Assembly: GCA_034436045.1 (NCBI GenBank)
Contig: DAOTVZ010000247.1
Span: forward strand, 1-25,212
DNA: 25,212 nt
From: H111-94 sp034436045
GTDB lineage: Bacteria; Chloroflexota; Ktedonobacteria; Ktedonobacterales; Ktedonobacteraceae
Reading direction: 5' to 3'
A program made the position numbers and the translations under genes. The first letter of the stretch is position 1. Every line of letters starts with the position of its first letter. Shown one piece after another: positions 1-6,740 of the stretch. The notes under the pieces were generated by a model. That model searched no databases, was not told the origin of the DNA, and saw only the letters and a list, made by a program, of their open reading frames with translations.

Positions 1-32
1 GCCGGTTTCGGTTGTGAAAATGCATCATCGAG

Positions 33-60
33 CAGGGCGTGATCAATCACACCCCTACCG
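33..60. repeat. Half-copy of a dispersed palindromic repeat at the window edge
   Basis: Bases 35-58 match the right arm of the complete palindromic element at 20498-20575 in 21 of 24 positions; both end in ACACCCCTAC. The three differences are all C/G swaps in the inner part of the arm. The repeat overlaps the argJ stop codon by a few bases, so the gene ends inside it. The matching second arm would lie at or beyond base 1 and is not seen. Only this arm can be supported. Confidence 0.6.
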
Positions 61-1266
61 GGTGTACAGGGTATTTTCGTCGATGTAGCCATGCGTGAGA
101 TCACAGCCCCAGGCTGTGGCTTCGCCATCGCCGATATGCAGATTGATGGTGATTGTCACCTCTTTCTCGGCCATAACAGCTTTAGCGCGCTGCTGGTCGT
201 AGTTGGTACCCATGCCCTGCTGGACAACCTGAACGTCGCCGATGGCAATTTCGAAGCGTTCCTGGTACAATTCGCAGCCACTGGCACCCAACGCGGCCAC
301 AATACGGCCCCAGTTGGGGTCGCCACCGGCCAGAGCGCATTGCCAGAGCGGTGACAGCGTGATGCCGCGCGCCGCCTTAATAGCATCTTCTTTATCGCGC
401 GCACCCAGCACGTGTACCGTCATAAGTTTGGTTGCACCCTCGCCATCGCGTGCCATCTCACGCGCCAGATATTGCGTCATATAACGGAGTGCCTGACGGA
501 ATGTCTCCGCCTCTGGATGGTGTGCATTAAGCGGCTTGTTGCCCGCCAGACCATTCGCGAGCAGCAGACAGGTATCGTTGGTAGACATGTCGCCATCGAC
601 GGAAACCATGTTGAACGAGTCGGCCACGGCGGCACGCAACTCTGCCTGCATCCAGGGTTGCTCGATGGCGGCATCGGTGGTGAGATAGCAGAGCATAGTC
701 GCCATATTAGGGTAGATCATGCCCGCTCCTTTAGTAGCGCCGCCGAGCCGCACGGTCTTGCCATCCAGCGTAAATTCCAGCGCGAGCCGTTTCGGGCGCG
801 TGTCAGTGGTCATAATGGCCTCAGAGAAGGCGTTGCCCTGGTCATAGCCCAGCACAATCTGCCCAACGCCGGTCTCGATCTTGTTCATCGGCAACTGGCG
901 ACCGATAATGCCGGTAGAGGAACACAGCACCAGTTCGTTCTCTATCCCCAGATATTGCGCCGCCAGTTCGGTCATGCGATAAGCGTTCATCAACCCCAGG
1001 TCGCCTGTCGCACAATTAGCGTTGCCGCTATTGACGATGACCGCCTGCGCCATCCCTCTTTTCAAGCGTTCCTGGCAGACCAGCACGGGCGCGGCGCGCG
1101 TGGTGCTGGTGGTGAACGTACCGGCAGCCACGCACGGTCTATCGGAAACCAGAAGAGCCAGATCTTTAATGTTTACATCGGACTTGATGCCACAGGCGAC
1201 AGCACCCGCGCGAAAGCCCTGTGGCGCAGTAACACAGTTATCAACCTCTTGAAATGTGGTATCCAA
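55..1266 (-). CDS. argJ: Bifunctional glutamate N-acetyltransferase / amino-acid acetyltransferase (ArgJ)
   Basis: ArgJ moves the acetyl group from N-acetylornithine to glutamate, and in bifunctional forms also makes N-acetylglutamate from acetyl-CoA, in cytosolic arginine synthesis. The 403-residue length is typical. The self-cleavage motif GGATKGAGMI is intact, placing the scissile bond at Ala177-Thr178 with Thr178 as the N-terminal nucleophile of the beta chain. The oxyanion-hole segment SSTGIIG is at 116-122. The C-terminus has the family signature GDGEATAWGCDLTHGYI. The start is TTG: the strong ribosome site AGGAAGG sits at the right distance upstream and an in-frame TAG closes the frame 24 bases upstream. 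No other arg gene is in view. Its promoter (TTGTCT-N18-TACAAT) is listed separately. Identification is secure; whether it is mono- or bifunctional cannot be told from sequence alone. Confidence 0.96.
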   Translation of the reverse strand: MDTTFQEVDNCVTAPQGFRAGAVACGIKSDVNIKDLALLVSDRPCVAAGTFTTSTTRAAPVLVCQERLKRGMAQAVIVNSGNANCATGDLGLMNAYRMTELAAQYLGIENELVLCSSTGIIGRQLPMNKIETGVGQIVLGYDQGNAFSEAIMTTDTRPKRLALEFTLDGKTVRLGGATKGAGMIYPNMATMLCYLTTDAAIEQPWMQAELRAAVADSFNMVSVDGDMSTNDTCLLLANGLAGNKPLNAHHPEAETFRQALRYMTQYLAREMARDGEGATKLMTVHVLGARDKEDAIKAARGITLSPLWQCALAGGDPNWGRIVAALGASGCELYQERFEIAIGDVQVVQQGMGTNYDQQRAKAVMAEKEVTITINLHIGDGEATAWGCDLTHGYIDENTLYTR

Positions 1267-1300
1267 TGGAGACTTCCTTCCTCTCTACATATCTAACTCC

Positions 1301-1330
1301 ATTGTACTATGTGGGCGTGGTAAGAGACAA
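1301..1330 (-). promoter_or_regulatory. Predicted argJ promoter
   Basis: On the minus strand TTGTCT (1330-1325) and TACAAT (1306-1301) are separated by 18 bases, predicting a start near 1294 and a leader of about 28 bases. A 6-bp perfect dyad, TACCAG-N5-CTGGTA (1335-1351), extendable with G-U pairs, lies directly upstream of the -35 box and could be an operator. It does not match the ArgR box as I know it. Confidence 0.5.
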
Positions 1331-1466
1331 ATGGTACCAGACCACCTGGTATCGGGTCTTTTTACCGGCTGGTTGCTTTTAGTCGGCAAAAAATCAGATT
1401 TAAGCTTAGAAAAATTTCTAATCTTCCCTTAAAGTTCTCTTAACAATTGAGGAGTATCATATCGAT

Positions 1467-1496
1467 AGCAGGCACCAGGACAGGTGCTTACCTGCT
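1467..1496. other. Stem-loop upstream of the 42-aa ORF
   Basis: AGCAG-GCACC (1467-1476) pairs with GGTGC (1483-1487) and CTGCT (1492-1496), with a TTAC bulge. It lies about 70 bases before the mini-protein start, in a region that also holds a small dyad TTAGTA-ACG-TACTAA (1522-1536). No consensus promoter is clear; TTGCTT (1499-1504) with TAGTAA (1523-1528) at 18-bp spacing is the best candidate. It could be an operator or leader structure. Confidence 0.35.
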
Positions 1497-1563
1497 GTTT
1501 GCTTAATGAAAGGGTAAATTATTAGTAACGTACTAAAGTGCAACAACACAAAGGAGTATGCCC

Positions 1564-1692
1564 ATGATTTGGAACTTTGTCAGCAAAATCGTGCTGGAAA
1601 TTATTACCAGCGTCGTTGTCGAACTGTTGGTCGCGGCCATCTATTCGGTCGCTAATAGTTATCGCAGAGGGAGAGTGATTAACTTTGTCTGA
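1564..1692 (+). CDS. 42-residue hydrophobic mini-protein, function unknown
   Basis: This small ORF begins at an ATG seven bases after a perfect AAGGAG (1551-1556) and ends with TGA. An in-frame ATG two codons earlier is too close to the ribosome site. Residues 1-31 are strongly hydrophobic or amphipathic (Val/Ile/Leu/Ala with Lys8, Glu12 and Glu20), so it could be a membrane-spanning or membrane-surface helix. The tail YRRGRVINFV is basic, in agreement with the positive-inside rule for a C-terminus in the cytoplasm. It stands alone between argJ and ftsH and is followed by a long hairpin. I do not recognise the family. A type I toxin-like peptide, a small membrane regulator or a chance ORF are all possible; the ribosome site is the main argument that it is real. 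Confidence 0.5.
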   Translation: MIWNFVSKIVLEIITSVVVELLVAAIYSVANSYRRGRVINFV

Positions 1693-1734
1693 GGATGGAC
1701 CTGGTAGTAGCCAACGTCTTTCTAATCTGAGGAT

Positions 1735-1812
1735 AGCGGAGTGACCGCAGCGGCTGCTCCTCTAGTGATGGACAAGCATCATTGTAAGAGCAACCCCTGC
1801 GGTCACTCTGCT
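1735..1812. terminator. Long 78-nt hairpin between the mini-protein gene and ftsH, possible bidirectional terminator
   Basis: Bases 1735-1750 pair with 1797-1812 over 16 positions with one G-U. The structure continues inward with 1752-1759/1788-1795 (one mismatch) and 1764-1770/1777-1783 (one G-U). It begins three bases after the ftsH stop codon on the minus strand and about 40 bases after the mini-protein stop on the plus strand. There is no long T tract on either side, so termination is inferred from position rather than proven by sequence. Confidence 0.5.
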
Positions 1813-1814
1813 TC

Positions 1815-3797
1815 TCAGGCGCTTGCCTCTCCGTCGTAGGTCATAGGATAGGCGGTTTGTGGTGCCGGTAGGCTTCTCTGGTTGCGTTGTTCGTCGGCCC
1901 CACTAATGTCTGGCAGGCGCGCCACGACCGTCGTGCCGGTTGTGCCGTAGGAGTCATCATCGAGCGGCTGATTGAAGAGCGCCTCGAAGATCGGCCCCTC
2001 CAGTGTCTCCTCTTTAATCAGGCGCTCACTAATCATAATCAAACGAGCCTTATTTTGGAGCAGAATATTGTAGGCTTTATCGAACGCCTCCTGCACGATG
2101 CGCCGTACTTCCTCGTCGATCTCGCGCGCTGTCTGCTCGCTATAGTTGCGCTGCTCACCGAAATCGCGGCCCAGGAAGACCAGTTCTTCCTTATGGCCGA
2201 GCGCCACAGGGCCAATGCGACTGCTCATGCCATATTCCGTGACCATTGAACGCGCAATCTTGGTGACGCGCTCGATGTCATTGGAAGCTCCGGTCGTCAC
2301 TTCACCGAAGATAATCAATTCAGCGGCGTGACCACCCAGAGCGTAGGCCAGCGTGTCTTCGAACTGTGGCTTGCTCCACAGGTAACGATCCTCTGTTGGC
2401 AGCAGCATGGTAAAGCCACCGGCCTGTCCACGTGCCACAATCGAAACTTTGTGAACCGGGTCGGTATTGGGCAACATGCGCGCCACCAGAGCATGACCAA
2501 CCTCATGGTAGGCGGTAATGGCCTTTTCGCGCTCACTGATAATGCGACTCTTGCGCGCAGGCCCGGCAACCACGCGGTCGATAGCCTCTTCCAGTTCGCT
2601 CATACCGATTTTGCGCTTGCCGCGTCGCGCCGCTAAAATCGCGGCCTCGTTCAGCAGATTCGCCAGGTCAGCACCGGAGAAGCCGGGTGTCTGGCGGGCG
2701 AGCGTCTCCAATGAGACACTGGCTTCCAGCGGCTTTCCTCTGGCATGCACCTGAAGGACGGCGATACGCCCGCGAATGTCCGGGCGGTCTAGCACGATCT
2801 GGCGATCAAAGCGACCGGGGCGCAGAAGGGCCGGGTCAAGTACATCCGGTCGGTTGGTAGCGGCAATGACGATGACGTTAGTATTGGTATCGAAACCGTC
2901 CATCTCCACCAGAATCTGGTTGAGCGTCTGCTCGCGTTCGTCGTGTGAGCCACCGAGACCTGCGCCGCGCTGACGGCCAACGGCATCGATCTCATCCACG
3001 AAGACAATACAGGGGCTGTTGCGTTTGGCCTGATCGAACAGGTCGCGCACGCGGCTGGCTCCGACGCCCACAAACATCTCGACGAACTCGGAGCCGCTGA
3101 TACTAAAGAATGGAACCCCGGCTTCACCGGCGACGGCCCGCGAGATCAGTGTCTTACCGGTGCCCGGCGGGCCGACCAGCAAGAGGCCTTTGGGGATGCG
3201 CGCCCCCAGCGCAGCGAATTTTTCAGGATACCTCAAGAACTCGACGATCTCTTGTAGCTCCTGCTTTGCCTCTTCTACCCCGGCAACATCCGCAAAAGTC
3301 ACAGAGGGCTTATTGCCCACAAACATACGTGCCCGGCTTTTACCAAAAGACATCGCCTGATTGTTGGTCCCCTGCGCCTGTCGCATCATGAAAATGAAAA
3401 GCGCGGCCAGCAGCAAGAAAGGCAGAATACTGCCAATGATTCCTAACCAGTTCCAGATTGCGCTTGGCGCGTCATATTGTAGTTGCAAAAACGGATTATT
3501 GACGTAATTGATGCCGTTGTCTTTGAGGACTTGCGTGACATCAAATGTGCTGTCTACAGTTGCCTCTTCTCTGGAAGCACCCTGATTGCGCACGAGGGTA
3601 ATTGTGCCACTATCCACAATCAGCGTGTCCTGCTGGTGATTGGCGATATCCTTTTGCAGATCACTCAGCATGGTTGAGACGTTGACCGATTGGGTGTCGG
3701 CAGGTGGGCGGAAAATGAACATGGCGATGATGACTATCGCCAATGTAATCAGGAGCCAGATCAAGCTCGTTCTGAGCCATTTTCCATTGTTTGCCAT
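1815..3797 (-). CDS. ftsH: ATP-dependent zinc metalloprotease FtsH
   Basis: FtsH is a membrane-anchored AAA+ protease that degrades misassembled membrane proteins and short-lived regulators. In this 660-residue protein, membrane helices lie at about 8-28 and 113-137, flanking an extracytoplasmic domain. Walker A GPPGTGKT is at 209-216, Walker B IVFVDEID at 264-271, and the second region of homology with its arginine fingers around 316-334. The zinc site HEVGH is at 431-435 and the likely third ligand Asp507 in TTGASNDIE. I chose the ATG at 3797 because GAGGAG precedes it by five bases; the longer frame to 3911 would start upstream of the predicted promoter and adds a non-conserved basic segment. 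The last 45 residues are a low-complexity tail as in other FtsH proteins. Residue 490 is His where Arg is common in ALGGR; probably neutral. Confidence 0.96.
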   Translation of the reverse strand: MANNGKWLRTSLIWLLITLAIVIIAMFIFRPPADTQSVNVSTMLSDLQKDIANHQQDTLIVDSGTITLVRNQGASREEATVDSTFDVTQVLKDNGINYVNNPFLQLQYDAPSAIWNWLGIIGSILPFLLLAALFIFMMRQAQGTNNQAMSFGKSRARMFVGNKPSVTFADVAGVEEAKQELQEIVEFLRYPEKFAALGARIPKGLLLVGPPGTGKTLISRAVAGEAGVPFFSISGSEFVEMFVGVGASRVRDLFDQAKRNSPCIVFVDEIDAVGRQRGAGLGGSHDEREQTLNQILVEMDGFDTNTNVIVIAATNRPDVLDPALLRPGRFDRQIVLDRPDIRGRIAVLQVHARGKPLEASVSLETLARQTPGFSGADLANLLNEAAILAARRGKRKIGMSELEEAIDRVVAGPARKSRIISEREKAITAYHEVGHALVARMLPNTDPVHKVSIVARGQAGGFTMLLPTEDRYLWSKPQFEDTLAYALGGHAAELIIFGEVTTGASNDIERVTKIARSMVTEYGMSSRIGPVALGHKEELVFLGRDFGEQRNYSEQTAREIDEEVRRIVQEAFDKAYNILLQNKARLIMISERLIKEETLEGPIFEALFNQPLDDDSYGTTGTTVVARLPDISGADEQRNQRSLPAPQTAYPMTYDGEASA

Positions 3798-3890
3798 CAC
3801 GGCTCCTCTCTTATCCATACAGCCCGGTAGCGGGCATCGTTTTCCGTTGTCCTTCTTGTTTCCTGGTGAAAGTACCTGGTCATGACTCTT

Positions 3891-3911
3891 GTGTGCATTA
3901 TTATAGCACAC
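3891..3911 (-). promoter_or_regulatory. Predicted ftsH promoter with extended -10, overlapped by a dyad
   Basis: The minus strand reads TGCTATAAT, a consensus -10 (3905-3900) with the TG extension, which can work without a good -35 box; none is seen. Transcription would start near 3893, giving a leader of about 95 bases. The inverted repeat GTGTGC/GCACAC (3891-3896 and 3906-3911) brackets the -10 element exactly and could be an operator. Confidence 0.5.
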
Positions 3912-3972
3912 GTAGCGAATGTTGGATTATGTTTACTACTCCCTACTCAGGGCATAACAAATTGTGTCAAAG

Positions 3973-4677
3973 TCACTGTGGGCGGGCCAGCACCAGGCCC
4001 CACACAGCTCCTGCACCGGTGGTGAAGAGCGTCTGGGCACATGCCTCCAGAGTCGCTCCGGTAGTACATACATCATCAATTATAATGATTGTACGTTGAT
4101 AGAAAGACATGGTTGCATAGGCCGGATGGCAGGCAAAAGCGCCCACGACATTCTGTCGTCGTAGCCCCATTGAGAGGTGGGCCTGCGCCGCCGTCGCGCG
4201 CGTGCGCACGAGCAGATTGGGAATAACCGGAATGCCGAGTTGTCTCCCACACACCTGGGCCAGCAAGGTAGCATGATTATAGCCGCGTTCCCTCTCTCGT
4301 TCTTCGTGCAATGGCACCGGAATGATGATATCCGCGCTCAGGTCATAAAAACGAGCCGCCTGGGCCAGCAACAGCCCCAGCGGCTCGGCCAGACGGGTCA
4401 CACCCGTGTATTTCAAACAATGAATGCAGGTACGTAACGGCTCGCTGTACGGGCCAACGGCACGTAACCCGCTCAAGCGCAAGGGCCAGTGGCGGCAGCG
4501 TGTGCATAGCCCTGGCGCGGCCTGGGGACAGCCACAGTGGGCGCAAAATGGGGGCAGGAAGCAAACGATACTGCTCTGGCACGCGGGGCATAACACATAA
4601 CCTGTGCGTTTGCATACTGCACAGGACGGTGGGAAGAGCATATCCAATCCGTACTGAAGAATAGAGTGCGGTTTCAT
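3973..4677 (-). CDS. ComF-family phosphoribosyltransferase-like protein
   Basis: ComF-type proteins join an N-terminal zinc ribbon to a type I phosphoribosyltransferase domain and take part in natural transformation in several bacteria; the substrate is generally unknown. Here, in 234 residues, CAVC (19-22), CPAC (30-33), CAHC (45-48) and CTRC (58-61) make the cysteine-rich head. The PRPP-binding loop IIDDVCTTGAT is at about 199-209, preceded by the usual hydrophobic strand. VPLHEERERERGYNHA matches the family's conserved middle motif. The start overlaps the stop of the upstream gene as ATGA, so translation is probably coupled. Competence genes are not otherwise visible, so a role in DNA uptake is by family only. 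Confidence 0.88.
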   Translation of the reverse strand: MKPHSILQYGLDMLFPPSCAVCKRTGYVLCPACQSSIVCFLPPFCAHCGCPQAAPGLCTRCRHWPLRLSGLRAVGPYSEPLRTCIHCLKYTGVTRLAEPLGLLLAQAARFYDLSADIIIPVPLHEERERERGYNHATLLAQVCGRQLGIPVIPNLLVRTRATAAQAHLSMGLRRQNVVGAFACHPAYATMSFYQRTIIIIDDVCTTGATLEACAQTLFTTGAGAVWGLVLARPQ

Positions 4678-5516
4678 AACAACGGTTCCATCCCATACAG
4701 ATAATGCAGGTGAGGTGAATAGGTAAGGCGCACCTGCATACCCTCATACAGATGCATGTAGCGCTCGGCGTCCACGCGGAAGGCCAGGACTTTCGTCGGC
4801 GTGGCTGAGCCGGTGAGTTGAACCGCGATGCCATACGTGGGCCGTGTCCCTATGCGCAGCAGCCCCGGTTGGGCAGGGCGCTTTGCCAGAGGGTCGGGGA
4901 CATAGCTGCGCCGCTCAATAATGGTTGCAAGCTGGCTCTGCCCGCCCGTGCCGCCCAGGCGGGCAATCAGGTCACGCCAGCCCCAGTGCGTGAGCAGGGC
5001 CGGATAAGGGAGCAGGAGCAATCCGATTAACAGCAGCGCCAGCGCGCCCATTATATCGCCCGCCGCGCTTGTGCCTGGCAGCGGATAACGCAGTTGAGGC
5101 CGACTCAGGCTGCTGAGCGCGTAGGGAGTGAGCAGGTGTGGTGCGTAATCGACCAGAATCATTTGCCCATTGTGAAACTGTTGGAAGACGGCTTGTGAAA
5201 CGGAGAGCGAGAGTATGGGGGGAAAATCGGCGGCCTGCTCTGGCGATGGCAACAGGCGAATGTGTAGCTCATATATCTGGCCCGTGCGGCTGCTACTATG
5301 GCCGGTGATCACGCCGCGCAACTGCAAGGGCGGCGCGGAGCTATCGAGTATGCCACCAATCAACGTAAACATGCCCAGAGCCAGCAGCAACAGGGCCAGC
5401 ATGGTCAACGGCCCTCCTATCAGCAGAGCCAGCCCCGGTCTGATACCCGGTCGCCAACTCCACCAGGAGAACGATGTCGGCGGCTTCTCTACAATAACAC
5501 GCTCCTGCTGAGCCAT
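4674..5516 (-). CDS. Membrane protein with a duplicated extracytoplasmic/cytoplasmic domain, function unknown
   Basis: In the form starting at ATG 5516 (280 residues), two hydrophobic stretches are clear: one near residues 27-55 (LALLIGG...LIGGIL) and one near 155-180 (GALALLLIGLLLL). The segment after the first helix and the C-terminal segment share a gap-free similarity of about 34 residues, aligning VDYAPHLLTPYALSSL with LTYSPHLHYLYGMEPL. This suggests a duplicated small domain on either side of the second helix. The gene overlaps comF by four bases. The start is uncertain. ATG 5516 has only a weak ribosome site, and a GTG at 5615 would add 33 residues but has none. A good AAGGAG at 5600-5595 precedes only an ATT. 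I do not recognise the family; coupling to comF hints at a shared transcript, not a shared function. Confidence 0.62.
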   Translation of the reverse strand: MAQQERVIVEKPPTSFSWWSWRPGIRPGLALLIGGPLTMLALLLLALGMFTLIGGILDSSAPPLQLRGVITGHSSSRTGQIYELHIRLLPSPEQAADFPPILSLSVSQAVFQQFHNGQMILVDYAPHLLTPYALSSLSRPQLRYPLPGTSAAGDIMGALALLLIGLLLLPYPALLTHWGWRDLIARLGGTGGQSQLATIIERRSYVPDPLAKRPAQPGLLRIGTRPTYGIAVQLTGSATPTKVLAFRVDAERYMHLYEGMQVRLTYSPHLHYLYGMEPLL

Positions 5517-5598
5517 AGCAGCTTTCTTATCCCCCCAACTGGATACCTGTGCATCATCAAATAGAGCATAGCGCAACCAATGAAAAATTGCAATCTCC

Positions 5599-5628
5599 TT
5601 GACGTTGTTGAACACCGTATGCTACCAT
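5599..5628 (+). promoter_or_regulatory. Predicted promoter of the riboswitch-EamA unit
   Basis: TTGACG (5599-5604) and TACCAT (5623-5628) are 18 bases apart. The predicted start, about 5635, falls just at the 5' strand of the riboswitch P1 helix, which supports the assignment. The opposite strand carries a TTGACA (5639-5634) without a convincing -10 box for the divergent membrane-protein gene. Confidence 0.55.
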
Positions 5629-5636
5629 GAAGGTGT

Positions 5637-5757
5637 CAACGCACAAGGTCGCTAGGGTTCCGCTATCGTTTTCGGTAGGACTGGGCCGAGCGCGACAGAC
5701 AGCCGTCAATCGACGGCCTGCACCTGGAGGAAGAAAAAGCCAGAGGGGTGTGAGTTG
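5637..5757 (+). ncRNA. ykkC-class riboswitch aptamer (guanidine-I or a subtype-2 variant)
   Basis: The leader contains the family's most conserved segments in order: GCTAGGGTTCCG (5651-5662), GGCCGAGCG (5684-5692), and an A-rich AAGAAAAAGCC (5731-5741). A hairpin CTATCG-TTTT-CGGTAG (5663-5678) sits where P2 is expected and GCCGTC/GACGGC (5702-5707/5712-5717) where P3 is expected. The ends close as P1: CAAC (5637-5640) with GTTG (5754-5757) and CACA (5642-5645) with TGTG (5749-5752), with one G-A mismatch. Known ykkC RNAs bind guanidine (subtype 1) or ppGpp, PRPP or nucleotides (subtype 2). The CCGAGCG form looks closer to what I recall of subtype 2 than the GAGAG of guanidine-I, but ligand assignment from memory is weak. 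Confidence 0.78.
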
Positions 5758-5803
5758 AGGGTGTGCCGTGCCTCAACTCAATAGCCTTACTACTCTGGAG
5801 GTG
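5751..5803 (+). promoter_or_regulatory. Expression platform of the ykkC riboswitch, with RBS
   Basis: TGAGTTGAGG (5751-5760) and CCTCAACTCA (5771-5780) form a perfect 10-bp hairpin with a 10-base loop. Its 5' arm contains most of the aptamer's P1 3' strand (5749-5757), so P1 and this hairpin cannot both form. There is no T tract after it, so it may act on translation: the free CCTC could pair with the ribosome site GGAGGTG (5797-5803), which lies seven bases before the ATG at 5811. The direction of control is not decided by the sequence. Confidence 0.6.
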
Positions 5804-5810
5804 CTTTGTT

Positions 5811-6668
5811 ATGAGTCTGCTCGCCCTTGCGCTCGTCCTGCTTTCTGCCGTTATGCACGCCACCTGGAACCTCTTTGCTAAGCGCACCAACGGTGGCGCG
5901 ACCTTTGTCTGGCTCTACGACCTGCTTTCCGTCATTATCTACGCCCCCATCATGCTGATCCTCTTTATTACCCTGCATCTAACCTTTACGCCCGTCGCAA
6001 TCCTCTTTATTCTCGGAAGCGCCTGCTTTCATCTCTGCTACTTCATCCTGTTGCAGCGTGGCTACCGCATCGGAGATATGTCGCTGGTCTATCCACTGGC
6101 GCGTGGCACCGGCCCCATGTTGACCACGATCATCGCTTTGAGCTTCTTTGGCGAACATTTACCCTGGTATAGCATCCTGGGCGTAGCCTTGATTGTCGTG
6201 GGCATCTTCATTATTTCTGGCGGAACACGACTCTTCAGGGTCAAAGAAGTGCATACCGCCGTCTGGTATGGGTTGGTCATCGGGGTCTTGATTGCCTGCT
6301 ATACGCTCTGGGACAAACAGGGGGTCAGCACCTACCACATCTTCCCCATCATGTTGTACTATTATACGATTATAGTGCGTCTCGTGCTGCTCACCCCTTA
6401 TGCTTTGCGGCATAGAAAACTTATCCTTCAGGATTGGCGCGCCCATCGCGGAGAGGTTGTGGGAGTAGCTATCCTCAGTCCACTCTCGTATTACCTGGTG
6501 CTGATCGCGTTGACCTTCACGCAGGTGAGTTATATTGCTCCTGCCAGAGAGATTGGTGTCCTCTTCGGCACGCTGATGGGAACGCACCTGCTCTCCGAAG
6601 GCGAAGGCGAACGCCGCCTGCTGGCCGCCGCCATGATTGTACTCGGTGTCGTGGCGCTGGCGATATAA
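5811..6668 (+). CDS. EamA-family (DMT superfamily) transporter under riboswitch control
   Basis: This 285-residue protein is hydrophobic throughout, with about ten predicted membrane helices in two halves, the layout of EamA-type drug/metabolite transporters that mostly export metabolites or amino acids. Recognisable family segments are the N-terminal HATWNLFAK and the end-of-helix stretch RGTGPMLTTI followed by FFGEHL, the latter pattern recurring near the end as GTLMGTHLLSEGE. The ATG at 5811 is chosen because GGAGGTG precedes it by seven bases; an earlier in-frame start at 5763 lies within the riboswitch hairpin. The transported compound is unknown, but the upstream ykkC-class riboswitch should report on it: guanidine, or a nucleotide signal such as ppGpp or PRPP. 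A strong hairpin ends the gene. Confidence 0.88.
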   Translation: MSLLALALVLLSAVMHATWNLFAKRTNGGATFVWLYDLLSVIIYAPIMLILFITLHLTFTPVAILFILGSACFHLCYFILLQRGYRIGDMSLVYPLARGTGPMLTTIIALSFFGEHLPWYSILGVALIVVGIFIISGGTRLFRVKEVHTAVWYGLVIGVLIACYTLWDKQGVSTYHIFPIMLYYYTIIVRLVLLTPYALRHRKLILQDWRAHRGEVVGVAILSPLSYYLVLIALTFTQVSYIAPAREIGVLFGTLMGTHLLSEGEGERRLLAAAMIVLGVVALAI

Positions 6669-6685
6669 TCGTGAATGAGCAGAAG

Positions 6686-6708
6686 AGGGCGACCTTCGCG
6701 GTCGCCCT
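6686..6708. terminator. Hairpin terminator between EamA gene and lysS (convergent)
   Basis: AGGGCGACC and GGTCGCCCT form a perfect 9-bp GC-rich stem around the stable loop TTCGC. It sits between the convergent ends of the transporter and lysS. No T tract follows on either strand, so it is a terminator by position. Confidence 0.6.
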
Positions 6709-6740
6709 GCCTCTTCGCCCTATATGTGCGGGTGATAGAA

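Noticed and set aside
412..1296. Long plus-strand ORF (294 aa) opposite argJ
   Set aside because: It is the antisense of a clearly conserved ArgJ reading frame; its translation lacks any recognisable motif and it has no ribosome site.
3798..3911. N-terminal extension of FtsH to 3911
   Set aside because: The extension lies upstream of the extended -10 promoter and the ATG at 3797 has a strong ribosome site; the added residues are not like FtsH.
5763..5810. Upstream start (MPCLNS...) of the EamA gene
   Set aside because: These bases form the riboswitch expression hairpin; the ATG at 5811 has the ribosome site.
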